From Bacteroidia bacterium (GTDB lineage: Bacteria; Bacteroidota; Bacteroidia; Bacteroidales; Azobacteroidaceae): a stretch of DNA of 57,807 bases. Within the stretch, counting starts at the first letter, position 1. Each line of letters opens with the position of its first letter. Position numbers and translations under genes: made by a program. Below the pieces are notes generated by a model, which was not told the DNA's origin, ran no database searches, and saw nothing but the letters and a program-made list of their open reading frames with translations. Below, in pieces: positions 23,823 through 33,638 of the stretch. The stretch spans positions 1 to 57,807 of the forward strand of contig BNXY01000013.1 in NCBI GenBank assembly GCA_025999935.1, given 5' to 3'.

Positions 23823-25769
23823 ATGATAAAAATTACATTTCCGGATGGTTCCATTCGTGAATATTCGAAAGGAACAACCGCTTTTCAGATAGCGGAAAGT
23901 ATCAGTCCCCGTTTAGCGCAAGACGTTCTGTCGGCTGGAATTAACGGAGAAACTTATGATTTGTCCCGCCCGATAGAATCGGACGCTTCCATCAAATTAT
24001 ACAAATGGGACGATGAGGAAGGCAAACATACTTTCTGGCATTCTTCGGCGCACTTGTTGGCCGAGGCGCTTCAATCACTCTATCCCGGCATTAAATTCGG
24101 GATTGGCCCCGCCATCGAAAACGGTTTTTATTACGATGTCGATCCGGGCGAAGGCGTAACTATCAAAGATGCCGAGTTGACGGCTATTGAAAAGAAAATG
24201 CAGGAATTGGCGGCTCACAAAAGCCCAATTGTCCGCCAAGACATCACGAAAGAAAACGCTTTGAGATTGTTCGGCGACCGGAATGAAACTTATAAAACCG
24301 AATTAATCAGCGAATTAGCCGACGGAACGATTACCACTTATACCCAGGGTGATTTTACCGATCTTTGTCGCGGCCCGCACTTGCCCGATACTTCCCCCAT
24401 CAAAGCTATTAAATTGATGTCGGTAGCCGGCGCTTACTGGCGCGGCGACGAAAAAAGGCCGCAATTGACCCGTATTTATGGCATTACTTTCCCGAAAAAG
24501 AAACTTTTGGATGATTACCTCATCTTGTTGGAAGAAGCCAAAAAACGCGACCACCGGAAAATCGGTAAAGAAATGGAATTGTTCACTTTCTCGCAAAATG
24601 TGGGACAAGGTTTGCCGCTTTGGCTACCGAAAGGAACGCAATTGCGCCTGAAATTGGAGGAATTTCTTAAAAAAATACAGAAAGAATACGGTTACCAACA
24701 AGTAATGACACCCCATATCGGCGGAAAAATGCTGTATGTAACTTCCGGTCACTATGCCAAATACGGAAAAGATTCTTTCCAACCCATCCATACGCCGGAA
24801 GAAGGCGAAGAATTTTTGCTGAAACCCATGAACTGCCCGCATCACTGCGAAATTTTCAAGGCGTTTCCCCGTTCCTACAAAGAATTACCCCTCCGACTGG
24901 CAGAATTTGGCACGGTTTATCGTTACGAACAAAGCGGAGAACTTCACGGTCTGACTCGTGTGCGGGGCTTTACCCAGGACGACGCCCACATTTTCTGTTC
25001 ACCCGAACAAGTGAAAGAAGAATTTATCAAGGTGATGGAAATCATTCACATCATTTTCCGCGCCTTGAACTTTACCGAATACGAAGCGCAGATTTCTTTG
25101 CGCGATCCGGAAAACAAGGAAAAATACATCGGTTCGGAAGAAAATTGGCAACAGGCCGAAAATGCCATCATCGAAGTTTGCAAAGAAAAAGGCGTCAAAG
25201 CGCGAGTGGAATTGGGCGAGGCCGCTTTTTACGGCCCAAAATTGGATTTCATGGTCAAAGACGCTTTGGGTCGCCGGTGGCAGTTGGGAACGATTCAGGT
25301 CGATTACAATCTTCCGGAACGCTTTGAACTGGAATATGTCGGAGCGGACAACCAAAAACACCGTCCGGTAATGATTCACCGCGCGCCGTTTGGTTCGATT
25401 GAACGCTTTGTGGCTGTGTTGATTGAGCATACTGCCGGTAAATTTCCCTTGTGGTTGGTACCCGATCAGGTGGTCATTCTTCCTATCAGCGAAAAATTCA
25501 ATGAATATGCCGAAGCAGTCGCCAAAGAACTGAAAAAACAGGATGTTCGGGTAATTGTTGACGACCGGAATGAGAAAATCGGACGCAAAATCAGAGACAA
25601 TGAATTGAAAAAAATCCCTTACTTATTGGTTGTAGGAGAAAAAGAAGTAGAAAATAATGAAGTTTCTGTAAGAAAACAGGGCGAAGGTGATGTAGGTTCA
25701 ATGAAAATTATTACCTTTGCAGCGTTTTTAAATGAAGAAGTAGAGAAACAAATGAATCAATGGCAATAA
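23823..25769 (+). CDS. thrS: Threonine-tRNA ligase
   Basis: Charges tRNA-Thr with threonine. About 648 residues, the usual length. Domain order: TGS (1-62), editing domain with [11 protein letters not shown] near 75 and the second editing motif (C in [11 protein letters not shown]), class II catalytic core (about 245-540) with zinc ligands in [16 protein letters not shown] and MIHRAPFGS, and C-terminal anticodon domain. Start ATG 23823 ([10 protein letters not shown]) begins the TGS fold; the frame is open 12 codons earlier but those sit in the leader. It heads the translation operon with infC, rpmI and rplT. Confidence 0.97.
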   Translation: MIKITFPDGSIREYSKGTTAFQIAESISPRLAQDVLSAGINGETYDLSRPIESDASIKLYKWDDEEGKHTFWHSSAHLLAEALQSLYPGIKFGIGPAIENGFYYDVDPGEGVTIKDAELTAIEKKMQELAAHKSPIVRQDITKENALRLFGDRNETYKTELISELADGTITTYTQGDFTDLCRGPHLPDTSPIKAIKLMSVAGAYWRGDEKRPQLTRIYGITFPKKKLLDDYLILLEEAKKRDHRKIGKEMELFTFSQNVGQGLPLWLPKGTQLRLKLEEFLKKIQKEYGYQQVMTPHIGGKMLYVTSGHYAKYGKDSFQPIHTPEEGEEFLLKPMNCPHHCEIFKAFPRSYKELPLRLAEFGTVYRYEQSGELHGLTRVRGFTQDDAHIFCSPEQVKEEFIKVMEIIHIIFRALNFTEYEAQISLRDPENKEKYIGSEENWQQAENAIIEVCKEKGVKARVELGEAAFYGPKLDFMVKDALGRRWQLGTIQVDYNLPERFELEYVGADNQKHRPVMIHRAPFGSIERFVAVLIEHTAGKFPLWLVPDQVVILPISEKFNEYAEAVAKELKKQDVRVIVDDRNEKIGRKIRDNELKKIPYLLVVGEKEVENNEVSVRKQGEGDVGSMKIITFAAFLNEEVEKQMNQWQ

Positions 25770-25808
25770 TTTAAAACAAAATAATATAAAAGAGAACAGT
25801 CATTTTTA

Positions 25809-26435
25809 ATGAAGAAAGACAATCTTAAGGATCAGTACCGGATAAATGATAAAATCCGCGCCCGCGAGGTTCGATTGGTTGGAGAAGGCATTGAACAAGG
25901 TGTTTATCCAATTATCGAAGCCCAAAAAATTGCCAGAAGCCAAAATCTGGATTTGATAGAAATTTCTCCTAATGCTGTGCCTCCAGTTTGTAGAATTTTG
26001 GATTACCAAAAATTTATCTACCAACAAAAGAAACGTCAAAAGGAACAAAAAGCCAAGTCTTTGAAAATTGTAGTCAAAGAGATTCGTTTTGGACCTCAAA
26101 CCGATGACCACGACTATAATTTTAAGTTGAAACATGCGAAAAGTTTTTTGGAAGAAGGCGCCAAAGTAAAAGCCTACGTGTTTTTCAAAGGCCGATCCAT
26201 TCTTTTCAAAGAACAGGGGGAAGTTTTGTTGCTCCGGTTTGCCAATGATTTGGAAGATTACGCGAAAGTGGAACAATTACCAGCTTTGGAAGGGAAAAAG
26301 ATGATTATCATGCTGTCGCCCAAAAAGTTAGGTGTGGCTCTAAAGAAGCCTGAGAAATCTGAAAAGATTGAAAAACCGGTAAAAGCAGCAGCGCTTAGTG
26401 AAACCAAAGTGGCAGAAGTTGAAGAAACAGAGTAA
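25809..26435 (+). CDS. infC: Translation initiation factor IF-3
   Basis: Binds the 30S subunit and secures correct start-codon and initiator tRNA choice. The N-domain ([18 protein letters not shown]) and the C-domain ([17 protein letters not shown]) are intact. At 208 residues it is longer than the usual 175-180: the last 35 residues are a Lys/Glu/Ala-rich tail, which is common in Bacteroidota. It sits 39 bases after thrS. In many bacteria infC starts with a rare AUU codon for autoregulation; here it starts with ATG, so that mechanism is not obvious. Confidence 0.96.
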   Translation: MKKDNLKDQYRINDKIRAREVRLVGEGIEQGVYPIIEAQKIARSQNLDLIEISPNAVPPVCRILDYQKFIYQQKKRQKEQKAKSLKIVVKEIRFGPQTDDHDYNFKLKHAKSFLEEGAKVKAYVFFKGRSILFKEQGEVLLLRFANDLEDYAKVEQLPALEGKKMIIMLSPKKLGVALKKPEKSEKIEKPVKAAALSETKVAEVEETE

Positions 26436-26453
26436 AAAACGATAGAATAACTT

Positions 26454-26484
26454 GGGATTTGCGGGTTATGCCTGCAATGACAAG
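26454..26484. repeat. Degenerate single arm of the TGTCATTGC palindromic repeat
   Basis: GGGATTTGCGGG-TTATG-CCTGCAATGACAAG in the infC-rpmI gap matches the right arm of the larger repeat at 45828-45860 and the arm at 54243-54273 (shared GCGGG...CAATGACA core). The TTGCGGG and CCTGCAA segments can pair. Confidence 0.6.
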
Positions 26485-26529
26485 TTGTATATATATTATT
26501 AATTATAAACAAATAAATTTAGAGTACAA

Positions 26530-26727
26530 ATGCCGAAAATGAAGACTAATTCCGGTGCCAAAAAAAGATTCGCTCTTACCGGAACAGGAAAGATCAAAAG
26601 AAAACATGCTTACAAAAGTCACATTCTGACGAAGAAGACCAAGAAGCAAAAAAGGAGATTAACACATTTTTCAATCCTTAGCAAAACGAACGAAAACAGC
26701 GTTAAGGAATTATTGGGAATGAAATAA
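26530..26727 (+). CDS. rpmI: 50S ribosomal protein L35
   Basis: A 65-residue basic ribosomal protein, the standard length. [14 protein letters not shown] at the N-terminus and [20 protein letters not shown] are family hallmarks. It lies between infC and rplT, the conserved order in most bacteria. Confidence 0.97.
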   Translation: MPKMKTNSGAKKRFALTGTGKIKRKHAYKSHILTKKTKKQKRRLTHFSILSKTNENSVKELLGMK

Positions 26728-26728
26728 T

Positions 26729-26826
26729 CGCCGCCCCTAAATCCCCTGAAGGGGACTTAAAAAAGCGTTTTCTAAAAAAGATTTATTAACAGAGAATTAG
26801 CACCAAAGACCGCTTGGAAAAGCGGC
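26729..26826. repeat. Palindromic intergenic repeat between rpmI and rplT
   Basis: The 128-bp gap holds a stretch beginning CGCCGCCCCTAAATCCCCTG with hairpin TCCC-CTGAAG-GGGA (26742-26755). A second hairpin CCGCTT-GGAA-AAGCGG (26810-26825) lies at the far end. CGCCGC at the left and GCGGCG at the right could act as short inverted ends. CCCCTAAATCCCCTGAAGGG-type repeats are common in Bacteroidota genomes. An L20-binding leader structure is an alternative. Confidence 0.5.
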
Positions 26827-26855
26827 GCTAACTTTCACAAACATTTTTAATTATT

Positions 26856-27200
26856 ATGCCTAGATCGGTAAATCATGTAGCTTCGAGAGCTAAAAGAAAA
26901 AGAATCCTCAAATTGACCAGAGGATATTATGGCGCAAGAAAAAACGTATGGACAGTCGCCAAAAATACATGGGAAAAAGGTTTAACTTATGCGTTCCGTG
27001 ACCGGAGAGCCAAAAAACGTAACTTCCGCGGTTTGTGGATTCAACGTATCAATGCGGCCGCCCGTTTGGAAGGAACTTCTTATTCCCAATTGATGGGCGC
27101 ATTGCACAAAAACGGAATTGAAATCAACCGCAAAGTCCTTGCCGACTTGGCGATGAATCATCCGGAAGCGTTCAAAGCCATCGTAAACAAAGTGAAATAA
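26856..27200 (+). CDS. rplT: 50S ribosomal protein L20
   Basis: A 114-residue 23S rRNA-binding protein needed early in 50S assembly. [19 protein letters not shown] and the [21 protein letters not shown] segment are family signatures. It closes the thrS operon and is followed by a strong hairpin terminator. In other bacteria L20 represses its own operon by binding the leader; the rpmI-rplT spacer here is unusually long. Confidence 0.97.
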   Translation: MPRSVNHVASRAKRKRILKLTRGYYGARKNVWTVAKNTWEKGLTYAFRDRRAKKRNFRGLWIQRINAAARLEGTSYSQLMGALHKNGIEINRKVLADLAMNHPEAFKAIVNKVK

Positions 27201-27246
27201 AAGCATCATTTTTTTAATCCTGCCTCACATTTTGCAAGTGAGTAAA

Positions 27247-27279
27247 AAGAGGTCGTTTCATAAGTTGAAGCGACCTCTT
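27247..27279 (+). terminator. Terminator of the thrS-rplT operon
   Basis: AAGAGGTCG-T-TTCA pairs with TGAA-G-CGACCTCTT around loop TAAGT, about 14 bp with one G-T pair, 47 bases after rplT. It is followed by CTATTATAT. Confidence 0.75.
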
Positions 27280-27448
27280 CTATTATATGCCTTCGCAGTT
27301 TAACCTTTTGATATTCGGTCTCAAAAATTGAGACACTCTCTTTCTTTCACAATAAATAATATAAAGGTAACGTTTATAAATATAGTTGAATATTGTAACC
27401 GTTCGTAATTCAGCATCATTATAGTAATTTTTTATAATTTTAATAATT

Positions 27449-28450
27449 ATGACAAATAGTACAAAAACAACATTTCATTTATTCTGGATTATCTCATTAG
27501 TTTCCATTACCTGTTCCTGTCAAAACGATAAAGGGAAAAAACCGGATTTTGTAATAGAAAAAAAACTCGTGGCTGAAAAAGTTCCCATAAAAGAAGTTTT
27601 TTCTCCGGAATTTATGACCAAGACAGATGATTTTCTGCTTATTTCAAGTAGTAGAAGTGATACGATGATATATACTTATGCGACTCCATCATTAGAACAT
27701 AAAAGCCATACCGGTGTAAAAGGTGGAGGCCCCGACGATTTTTCGCCACTCCCGGGATTTTGTGAATCCAACAGTAATTCAAATGTATATATTTGGGGAT
27801 ACACACCGCATACCATAAGAAAATTTTCTCTTAACAGTGAAGGTCAATTGGTTTTTGAAAAAGAATTTTTATTGAAAAAAAATGAAGAATTTAACAATAT
27901 GTATATCATTAATGATTCCTTGTTTCTGTATTATTTAATGGAGGAATTATGCATCAAAAAATATGACTTAATCCGGGAACATCCAATTGATGAATTAAGG
28001 ATGGAAAAAGAGAATCATCGGAGTTCCTGGTTTTTTTCAAACAGGGGGAATTTTATTGCAAACGACTCAACAATTGTTTTTTCTTATCTATTTAAAAAAC
28101 AGATAGATATATATGATTTAAATACCATGGAATTAAAAACGGTAATTACCGATAATAAAAAGTATCCAAAACCGATAGTCGGTAATTTTAAGAATACCAT
28201 ACAACATTATACGCATATAGTAGCCGGAAAAGATTTTTTTTATGCTGTGTATCACGGAGTAGCTGGATACTCGGATACTGACACAGATGTAATTGAGGTT
28301 TATGATTATAATGGAAATGCCATAAAAAAATACACATTTGATTCGAGAGATACTTTCCCTTATTTATTTGAAGCGGATGAATCAAGAGGCTATATATACG
28401 GATATAATCCAAAACAGGAAGATTATTTATTAAAAATTCCATTAGAATAA
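27449..28450 (+). CDS. 6-bladed beta-propeller lipoprotein, BF3164-like
   Basis: A 333-residue lipoprotein; the lipobox SITCSC gives Cys23 or Cys25 as the lipid site. The rest alternates short strands with polar turns and matches the TolB-like 6-blade propeller family found in Bacteroidales (BF3164 type): the GGGPDDFSPLPGFCE strand near 92 and the final EADESRGYIYGYNPKQEDYLL segment are characteristic. Function is unknown. It is monocistronic, between the thrS operon terminator and a terminator shared with the alkaline phosphatase gene. A+T content is higher than in its neighbours. Confidence 0.65.
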   Translation: MTNSTKTTFHLFWIISLVSITCSCQNDKGKKPDFVIEKKLVAEKVPIKEVFSPEFMTKTDDFLLISSSRSDTMIYTYATPSLEHKSHTGVKGGGPDDFSPLPGFCESNSNSNVYIWGYTPHTIRKFSLNSEGQLVFEKEFLLKKNEEFNNMYIINDSLFLYYLMEELCIKKYDLIREHPIDELRMEKENHRSSWFFSNRGNFIANDSTIVFSYLFKKQIDIYDLNTMELKTVITDNKKYPKPIVGNFKNTIQHYTHIVAGKDFFYAVYHGVAGYSDTDTDVIEVYDYNGNAIKKYTFDSRDTFPYLFEADESRGYIYGYNPKQEDYLLKIPLE

Positions 28451-28486
28451 CAAAGAGGCTACCTCGATTATGAGACGGCCTCTTTG
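28451..28486. terminator. Bidirectional terminator
   Basis: CAAAGAGGC (28451-28459) and GCCTCTTTG (28478-28486) form a perfect outer stem, with inner CCTC/GAG pairing. It starts right after the propeller gene stop and faces the alkaline phosphatase gene; TTTA follows on the plus strand and TTATTCTAAT on the minus strand. Confidence 0.7.
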
Positions 28487-28512
28487 TTTACATTGCTATA
28501 TTTGCTTAAATT

Positions 28513-30159
28513 TTATTTGACAGCCAATAATTTCTTCAAAGATTGAGGTAAATAAAAGGTGTTGTTTTTATCTACATAAATAATCACACTATTCAATTTT
28601 ACCGCTTGACCATTGTGTTTTATCACGTTGGTATTCGGTTGGATTTCCAGACTGCCTTTATCGGTTTTTACTTCCAATGTGGGTATATTTGCTGTTGTAT
28701 TGATGGTGTAAGTGTAACCGGAAAATACATCGGTATGTTTTGCAAAAACTTCATCAGTAAGCGATTCGAGACCTTGTTTCAAGCCTGCGGATTGGCGAAG
28801 GTATTGATTCAACTCGATATTGGTATGATGACCTGTCAGACGGTTGGGAGTTGGGTCGTACACGGCCAAAAACACTTCTTCGCCGGTATGTCCGGTAGTA
28901 GTAAATCCGAAGCAGGTGTATTTGTCTAAGATTCCGGCAACCACTTTTGTTAATTTGGAGCCTTTCATCCGTTCATCATTCGAGAGGGCGCTCCGGTTGT
29001 AATCCGCACATTGCAACAACAAATTATAGTCTTCGTCAGTCAAAGCGATACCGGTTAAAGCCAGTACAACCTCTCGTAAATCACCGGGTTCTGTAGTCTG
29101 CAATTTGGCAATTAATCCATCAATACTGGTTTTGAATTGGGAAATATTGGCAAACAATTGGTCTTTGGTTAATTTGGAATAACCCGGACATTTGTTGGAA
29201 CCAATGCTAAATCCGCTATTACCGTGATCGGGAACGATGATTACCACTGTTTCTTTATTGGATTTGGCAAATTCCAAAGCTACCCCGCAAGCTTTATCAA
29301 AAGCAAGCATATCTGCAATAATGGCTGCCGGATCATTGGCATGAGCCGCCCAGTCGATTTTACTTCCTTCCACCATCAGGAAAAACCCGTTTTTATTTTT
29401 GGATAATTTTTCGATTGCTGATTGTGTCATTTCAGCCAGAGAAGGTTCTTTAGCCGGGTCGCGGTCAATGTCATAAGCCATATCGTTTTCATTGAACAAA
29501 GCCCACATTTTATCGCCTTTATAATTCCTGTAATTATCAATTTCATTCAAGAAAACGCCATATCCCTCATCAAGAAGGAATTTTTTGTATTCCTCTTTCA
29601 GCAATCCGGCGCCTCCACCGATAACCACATCTAATTTATTGTGAACCATTTGTGGAACAATCCAATCGTATTTGCTTCGGTTATAACTGTGAGCCGCACA
29701 ATCTGCGGGAGTGGCATGTGGAAATTCGCAGGTAAAAACCAAACCGGTTGCTTTGTTTTTCAAAATCCGGGCGCCTTCCAAAACGGTAGCCAAAGGTTGA
29801 TAGGCCTTTAGAGAATCCATAGGCACAATATCATTCAGCGGATCAGCTACGGGATAGGTGGATACATAACCCGCAAGACTTGGATAACCGGTCATGTAAC
29901 AAGAAGTTGTGGGCGCCGAATCGCCAATGGGCGCATTGGAACAATAGGTCAGAATGCTTCCGCAAAGATAGGGGTCGAGATTTAAATTGGGAATCTCCGG
30001 CTGGTTGTAGCGTTGATACCAACGGGCGGCCGATACGGCAGACAGCGATGTCCCATCCGGAATGAGTAAAATAACATTTTTAATTTCCTTGCTTTTAGTA
30101 CAGTAAGAAAAAGAAAATGTTAAAAGAATTAACAAAAAAACATTTGAAATTCGTTTCAT
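28513..30159 (-). CDS. Alkaline phosphatase lipoprotein
   Basis: Phosphomonoesterase of the PhoA superfamily, 548 residues, exported: the N-terminus ends in lipobox FSFSYC (Cys20). Asp35 in LLIPDGTS and the nucleophile Ser81 in GDSAPTTS are present, as are DHGNSG, the metal-binding SKIDWAAHAND and the late TTGHTGEE histidine motif. The start is ATG 30159; the open frame runs 11 codons further but the signal peptide begins at MKRIS. It lies 39 bases after the DUF4301 gene on the same strand. It probably releases phosphate from organic esters at the cell surface or in the periplasm. Confidence 0.9.
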   Translation of the reverse strand: MKRISNVFLLILLTFSFSYCTKSKEIKNVILLIPDGTSLSAVSAARWYQRYNQPEIPNLNLDPYLCGSILTYCSNAPIGDSAPTTSCYMTGYPSLAGYVSTYPVADPLNDIVPMDSLKAYQPLATVLEGARILKNKATGLVFTCEFPHATPADCAAHSYNRSKYDWIVPQMVHNKLDVVIGGGAGLLKEEYKKFLLDEGYGVFLNEIDNYRNYKGDKMWALFNENDMAYDIDRDPAKEPSLAEMTQSAIEKLSKNKNGFFLMVEGSKIDWAAHANDPAAIIADMLAFDKACGVALEFAKSNKETVVIIVPDHGNSGFSIGSNKCPGYSKLTKDQLFANISQFKTSIDGLIAKLQTTEPGDLREVVLALTGIALTDEDYNLLLQCADYNRSALSNDERMKGSKLTKVVAGILDKYTCFGFTTTGHTGEEVFLAVYDPTPNRLTGHHTNIELNQYLRQSAGLKQGLESLTDEVFAKHTDVFSGYTYTINTTANIPTLEVKTDKGSLEIQPNTNVIKHNGQAVKLNSVIIYVDKNNTFYLPQSLKKLLAVK

Positions 30160-30198
30160 GATTATAATAATTGAATAAATAAATATTATCAAACTGCT

Positions 30199-31719
30199 TT
30201 ATAAGGTATGTTCCGCCCGCAATAAATCATTGACCGTCTTTACCGGATTGAATGTCGCAGCGGATACTTCCACGAAAACCGTGTTCCAGTCCGACATGGC
30301 GCCGTTCCATAATCCCGGTAATTCCAAGGCTTTGAGTTCCTTTCCGTTTTTCGATTTCAAAGAGATAAAGCCGGTATTTTTATCTACGTATTGGAGCAAA
30401 TCAAATTTTTCACCTTTGTAATTTTTCAAAGCGCAAACCAAATCGACCGGATTGAAATGCGTACCTTGTTCAAACAATTGTTTCTTTTCCGGGTCTTTCA
30501 GATCAATCTGGGAACTTTCCAATATCTGCAAAGAAACCGTTCCATCGACGTTGACCGCCAGAAATGGGCCGCCTCCCGGTTCGCCTTCGTTGCGTACCAT
30601 ACCGCAAACCCGCAGGGGACGATTCAATTTGGATTTGACATACAGAACCAATTCTACATCCTCCAAATTTTTCGTTTCCGGATTTTTGATGCTAAGTTCG
30701 TTTTGCAGGAAGTACAACATTTCCAGCAATTGGTCGTGACTGTATTTTCCGGAATCAATCAAATGCAGGTATTCAAAAATCTTTTGCTGGTAATACACCA
30801 AAACACCGGCTATCAGTTTTTTATACTGCACCGTTTCATGTTTCAGGCGGTCGGGCACCACATTGTCGATGTTTTTGATAAACACCACATCGGCGGGAAT
30901 ATCGTTCAAATTTTCAATCAAAGCACCGTGACCTCCCGGACGGAAAAGCAACTGACCTTTCTCCCTGAACGGCTGATTATCCGCATCGGCAGCCAAAGTA
31001 TCGGTCGATGGCTTTTGTTCGCTGAAACCAATATGATATTGAACGCCAAACCGTTCGGCGTATTCGGGCGATTTCTCTTCCGCCTTCTGTAGGAACAATT
31101 CCCGGTGTTCGGGCGAAACCGTAAAATGAATATTTACCTGTTTCTCCGCATTGCAGGCATACAAAGCGCCTTCCACCAAATGCTCTTCCATGGCGGCACG
31201 CGAGCCTTCCGGATAACTGTGGAAAAGAATCAGACCTTTGGGTAATTGTCCGTAGTTCAATCCTTTGCCATGAAGCAGATTTTCAATGATTTTTTTGTAA
31301 TCTCCGTTTTCCGACAATTCTTCAATGCTTTTGCCTTCATTTTTTTGACAAAACGATTGCAGCAAATCATAAAAAGCAAATTGTCGGATGCCTTCAAAAA
31401 AAGTTTTCAAGGGAGGCGTATCAAGTTGCGTACCGGAAGTATCCAAAAATTCAAATAAATCCTTGAACATCCGGCTGGCAGCGCCCGATGCCGGTACAAA
31501 TTTTACGATTTCCTTATTCTCTTTCAAATAGGCATCCCAGACATTTAGGAAAAATTCTTGCTCATTTTCAGGAACATACAGGATTCCTTTTTCCACAGAA
31601 GCCGAAGCCTGAATGGATAGATAAGGAAAACCTTGCTTAAAATAAGCTAACTGCTCTTCAATCCGAGCAATACTGATGCCTTTCGATTTCAATTGTTGTA
31701 AATCCGATTCTATAAACAT
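30199..31719 (-). CDS. DUF4301 family protein
   Basis: A 506-residue cytosolic protein of the DUF4301 family, nearly confined to Bacteroidota. Features include VPASGAASRMFKDLFEF near residues 76-92, LFHSYPEGSRAAMEEHL near 165, and LFRPGGHGALIENLND near 257. The first and third resemble sugar-nucleotidyltransferase loops (Gly/Arg-rich nucleotide contacts), which suggests but does not prove a nucleotidyltransferase-like fold. No signal peptide. It is upstream of the alkaline phosphatase gene and divergent from a MATE transporter. The biochemical function is unknown. Confidence 0.8.
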   Translation of the reverse strand: MFIESDLQQLKSKGISIARIEEQLAYFKQGFPYLSIQASASVEKGILYVPENEQEFFLNVWDAYLKENKEIVKFVPASGAASRMFKDLFEFLDTSGTQLDTPPLKTFFEGIRQFAFYDLLQSFCQKNEGKSIEELSENGDYKKIIENLLHGKGLNYGQLPKGLILFHSYPEGSRAAMEEHLVEGALYACNAEKQVNIHFTVSPEHRELFLQKAEEKSPEYAERFGVQYHIGFSEQKPSTDTLAADADNQPFREKGQLLFRPGGHGALIENLNDIPADVVFIKNIDNVVPDRLKHETVQYKKLIAGVLVYYQQKIFEYLHLIDSGKYSHDQLLEMLYFLQNELSIKNPETKNLEDVELVLYVKSKLNRPLRVCGMVRNEGEPGGGPFLAVNVDGTVSLQILESSQIDLKDPEKKQLFEQGTHFNPVDLVCALKNYKGEKFDLLQYVDKNTGFISLKSKNGKELKALELPGLWNGAMSDWNTVFVEVSAATFNPVKTVNDLLRAEHTL

Positions 31720-31806
31720 AATTTCAAGTCTTACAGTTTACCTGCAAATGTATAAAAATAAAAAATAAAATCCTAATTATTTTAAAAAAGTTTCCTTTTA
31801 TTTTAC

Positions 31807-31814
31807 TACTTTTG
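31807..31814 (+). promoter_or_regulatory. Predicted -7 element of the MATE gene
   Basis: TACTTTTG matches TAnnTTTG, 20 bases before ATG 31834. The -33 position has only TTTA. On the other strand TACATTTG (31752-31745) could serve DUF4301. Confidence 0.5.
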
Positions 31815-31833
31815 CGCTCTTTAATTTATTTTC

Positions 31834-33186
31834 ATGTCCACATCCGACATCAGAAATCTTACGGAAGGTAAAATCTTCAAACAGTTGATACAAATTGCCG
31901 TACCTATCATGGCAACCAGCTTTATTCAAATGGCTTACACCCTCACGGATATGGCTTGGCTGGGACGTTTGGGCAGTGAAGAAATGGCTGCTGTCGGCGC
32001 TATGGGAATTGTATTGTGGCTTATTTCGTCAGTGGCTTTGTTGACCAAAGTAGGTGCAGAAATCAGTATCGCACAGTGCATTGGCGCTAAACAAACGGAT
32101 AAAGCGCGAATATATGCTTCCCACAATGTAACCATCGCATTGATTCTCGGAATAGGCGTCAGTTTGTTTCTCTTTTTCTCAGCTACCCTGATTATATCCC
32201 TATTTAAATTAGACGCCAAACTCGCCGAAATGGCACACGGATACCTGCAAATTGTCTGCATCTCCTTGCCTATGTTTATTTTATCTTACACTTTTTCAGG
32301 AATCTACAATGGAATTGGACGTACCACTGTTCCGTTCTATTTCTTGACTGCCGGATTGTTATGCAATATGCTCTTAGACCCGCTATTGATATTCGGCATC
32401 AAGGGATTTGGCGCGCTGCACACAGAAGGAGCGGCCGTTGCAACGGTAATATCACAAATCGTTGTTATCCTTTTGTTTATTTGGAAAACCAAACAAAAAA
32501 ACGGCATCCTCAACCGTTTTCCATATTTCGTCAAATTGCAAAAAAAATATACTATACATATCGTAAAGTTAGGGGCGCCCATTGCCGCCATGAATTTCCT
32601 TTTCGCTGGTATCAACTTCTATATGGCGCGCATAGCTTCTATCTACGGCGGATATTTGGGCGTCATGAGTCAGACCACCGGAAGCCAGATTGAAGGAATT
32701 TCCTGGAATACCTCGCAAGGTTTTTCAACAGCCTTGGCAACCTTTACCGCACAAAATTATGCGGCAAATAAAATAGACCGGACAACCAAAGCCTACAAAT
32801 ACACGCTAACAACGCTCTTGTCTTTGGGTGTGATTGTTACACTGGCTTTCGGGTTTCTGGGAAAAGAAATTTTCGGCCTTTTCGTCATTGAAGACACCGC
32901 CCGGATAGCCGGAGGAAATTACCTGTTTATCATGGCATTCAGCCAAATGTTTATGATGATTGAAATCACGACGATGGGACTGTGGAATGGTTTCGGGCGA
33001 ACCATCCCCCCGGCAACAGTAAGTATTCTATTCAATTTAGCCAGAATACCTTTGGCCTTAGGACTGGCTCACAAATTTGGAATAAGCGGCGTTTGGATTG
33101 CAATTACCGTTTCGGCCATCCTTAAAGGAATAATTAGTCCGATTTGGTGGCAAATTGTTTTCCGGACAAAAATCAAAAAATATTAG
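31834..33186 (+). CDS. MATE-family efflux transporter
   Basis: An inner-membrane multidrug or toxin exporter of 450 residues, with about 12 hydrophobic helices in two related halves. The N-terminus LTEGKIFKQLIQIAVPIM and the conserved IYNGIGRTTVPF and GLWNGFGRTIPP loops (one per half) are typical. Such pumps use Na+ or H+ gradients; the substrate cannot be told. Single gene, divergent from DUF4301. Confidence 0.92.
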   Translation: MSTSDIRNLTEGKIFKQLIQIAVPIMATSFIQMAYTLTDMAWLGRLGSEEMAAVGAMGIVLWLISSVALLTKVGAEISIAQCIGAKQTDKARIYASHNVTIALILGIGVSLFLFFSATLIISLFKLDAKLAEMAHGYLQIVCISLPMFILSYTFSGIYNGIGRTTVPFYFLTAGLLCNMLLDPLLIFGIKGFGALHTEGAAVATVISQIVVILLFIWKTKQKNGILNRFPYFVKLQKKYTIHIVKLGAPIAAMNFLFAGINFYMARIASIYGGYLGVMSQTTGSQIEGISWNTSQGFSTALATFTAQNYAANKIDRTTKAYKYTLTTLLSLGVIVTLAFGFLGKEIFGLFVIEDTARIAGGNYLFIMAFSQMFMMIEITTMGLWNGFGRTIPPATVSILFNLARIPLALGLAHKFGISGVWIAITVSAILKGIISPIWWQIVFRTKIKKY

Positions 33187-33638
33187 GATTTTTCAGGCTA
33201 ATTTTTTTTGAGACGCTATTCTCAAAGAAGAAAAGTTGGGTGCCTTGTCCTTTTAGGAGGTTGGAGGTAAAAACTTTAGCCTGTTGTCAAACAATGTTCG
33301 TTTCTGAAAATGCAAAAACCAACAACGAATCAAAACAAATTCTGCTATAAATCTCAAGGAAAACGACAAATCTACTTTGAACAAGACAACCTTGGTAGAT
33401 GGCTTATTTACAGCTCCTCCTGAGTTTTATATCGAGATTAGCTATAAGGAAATATGTATGTGTGTGGAGGCGCCCGGTTGGGCGGCTCCACACTTTTTTT
33501 AGTAATGACAAAACTTTTTGCAAAAAATCAATGCTTATTATTTTTATCCACTATCATTATTCATTTGTCCACCTTCAACCCACATTATCTGTCTAATTTT
33601 GTAAGTGTATTATTGTCACTTATTAAAATATGTTACTT
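33187..33638. other. Non-coding region upstream of the PUL
   Basis: A 452-bp gap without an intact gene. It contains a short frame ending in YIEISYKE (33380-33456) that vaguely recalls fimbrillin strands and could be a gene remnant, a strong hairpin at 33462-33493 followed by seven T, and TAATTTTG at 33594-33601 that may be the -7 box of the PUL promoter. No TTTG sits at the right distance, so the promoter probably needs an activator. Confidence 0.45.
33462..33500 (+). terminator. Hairpin with T-run upstream of the PUL
   Basis: GTGTGGAG-G-CGCCC pairs with GGGCG-G-CTCCACAC around loop GGTT (one G/G mismatch), followed by TTTTTTT. This has the form of an intrinsic terminator, although the nearest upstream gene (MATE) ends 276 bases earlier. 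It shares its GTGTGGAG arms with the hairpin at 2015-2043. Confidence 0.65.
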
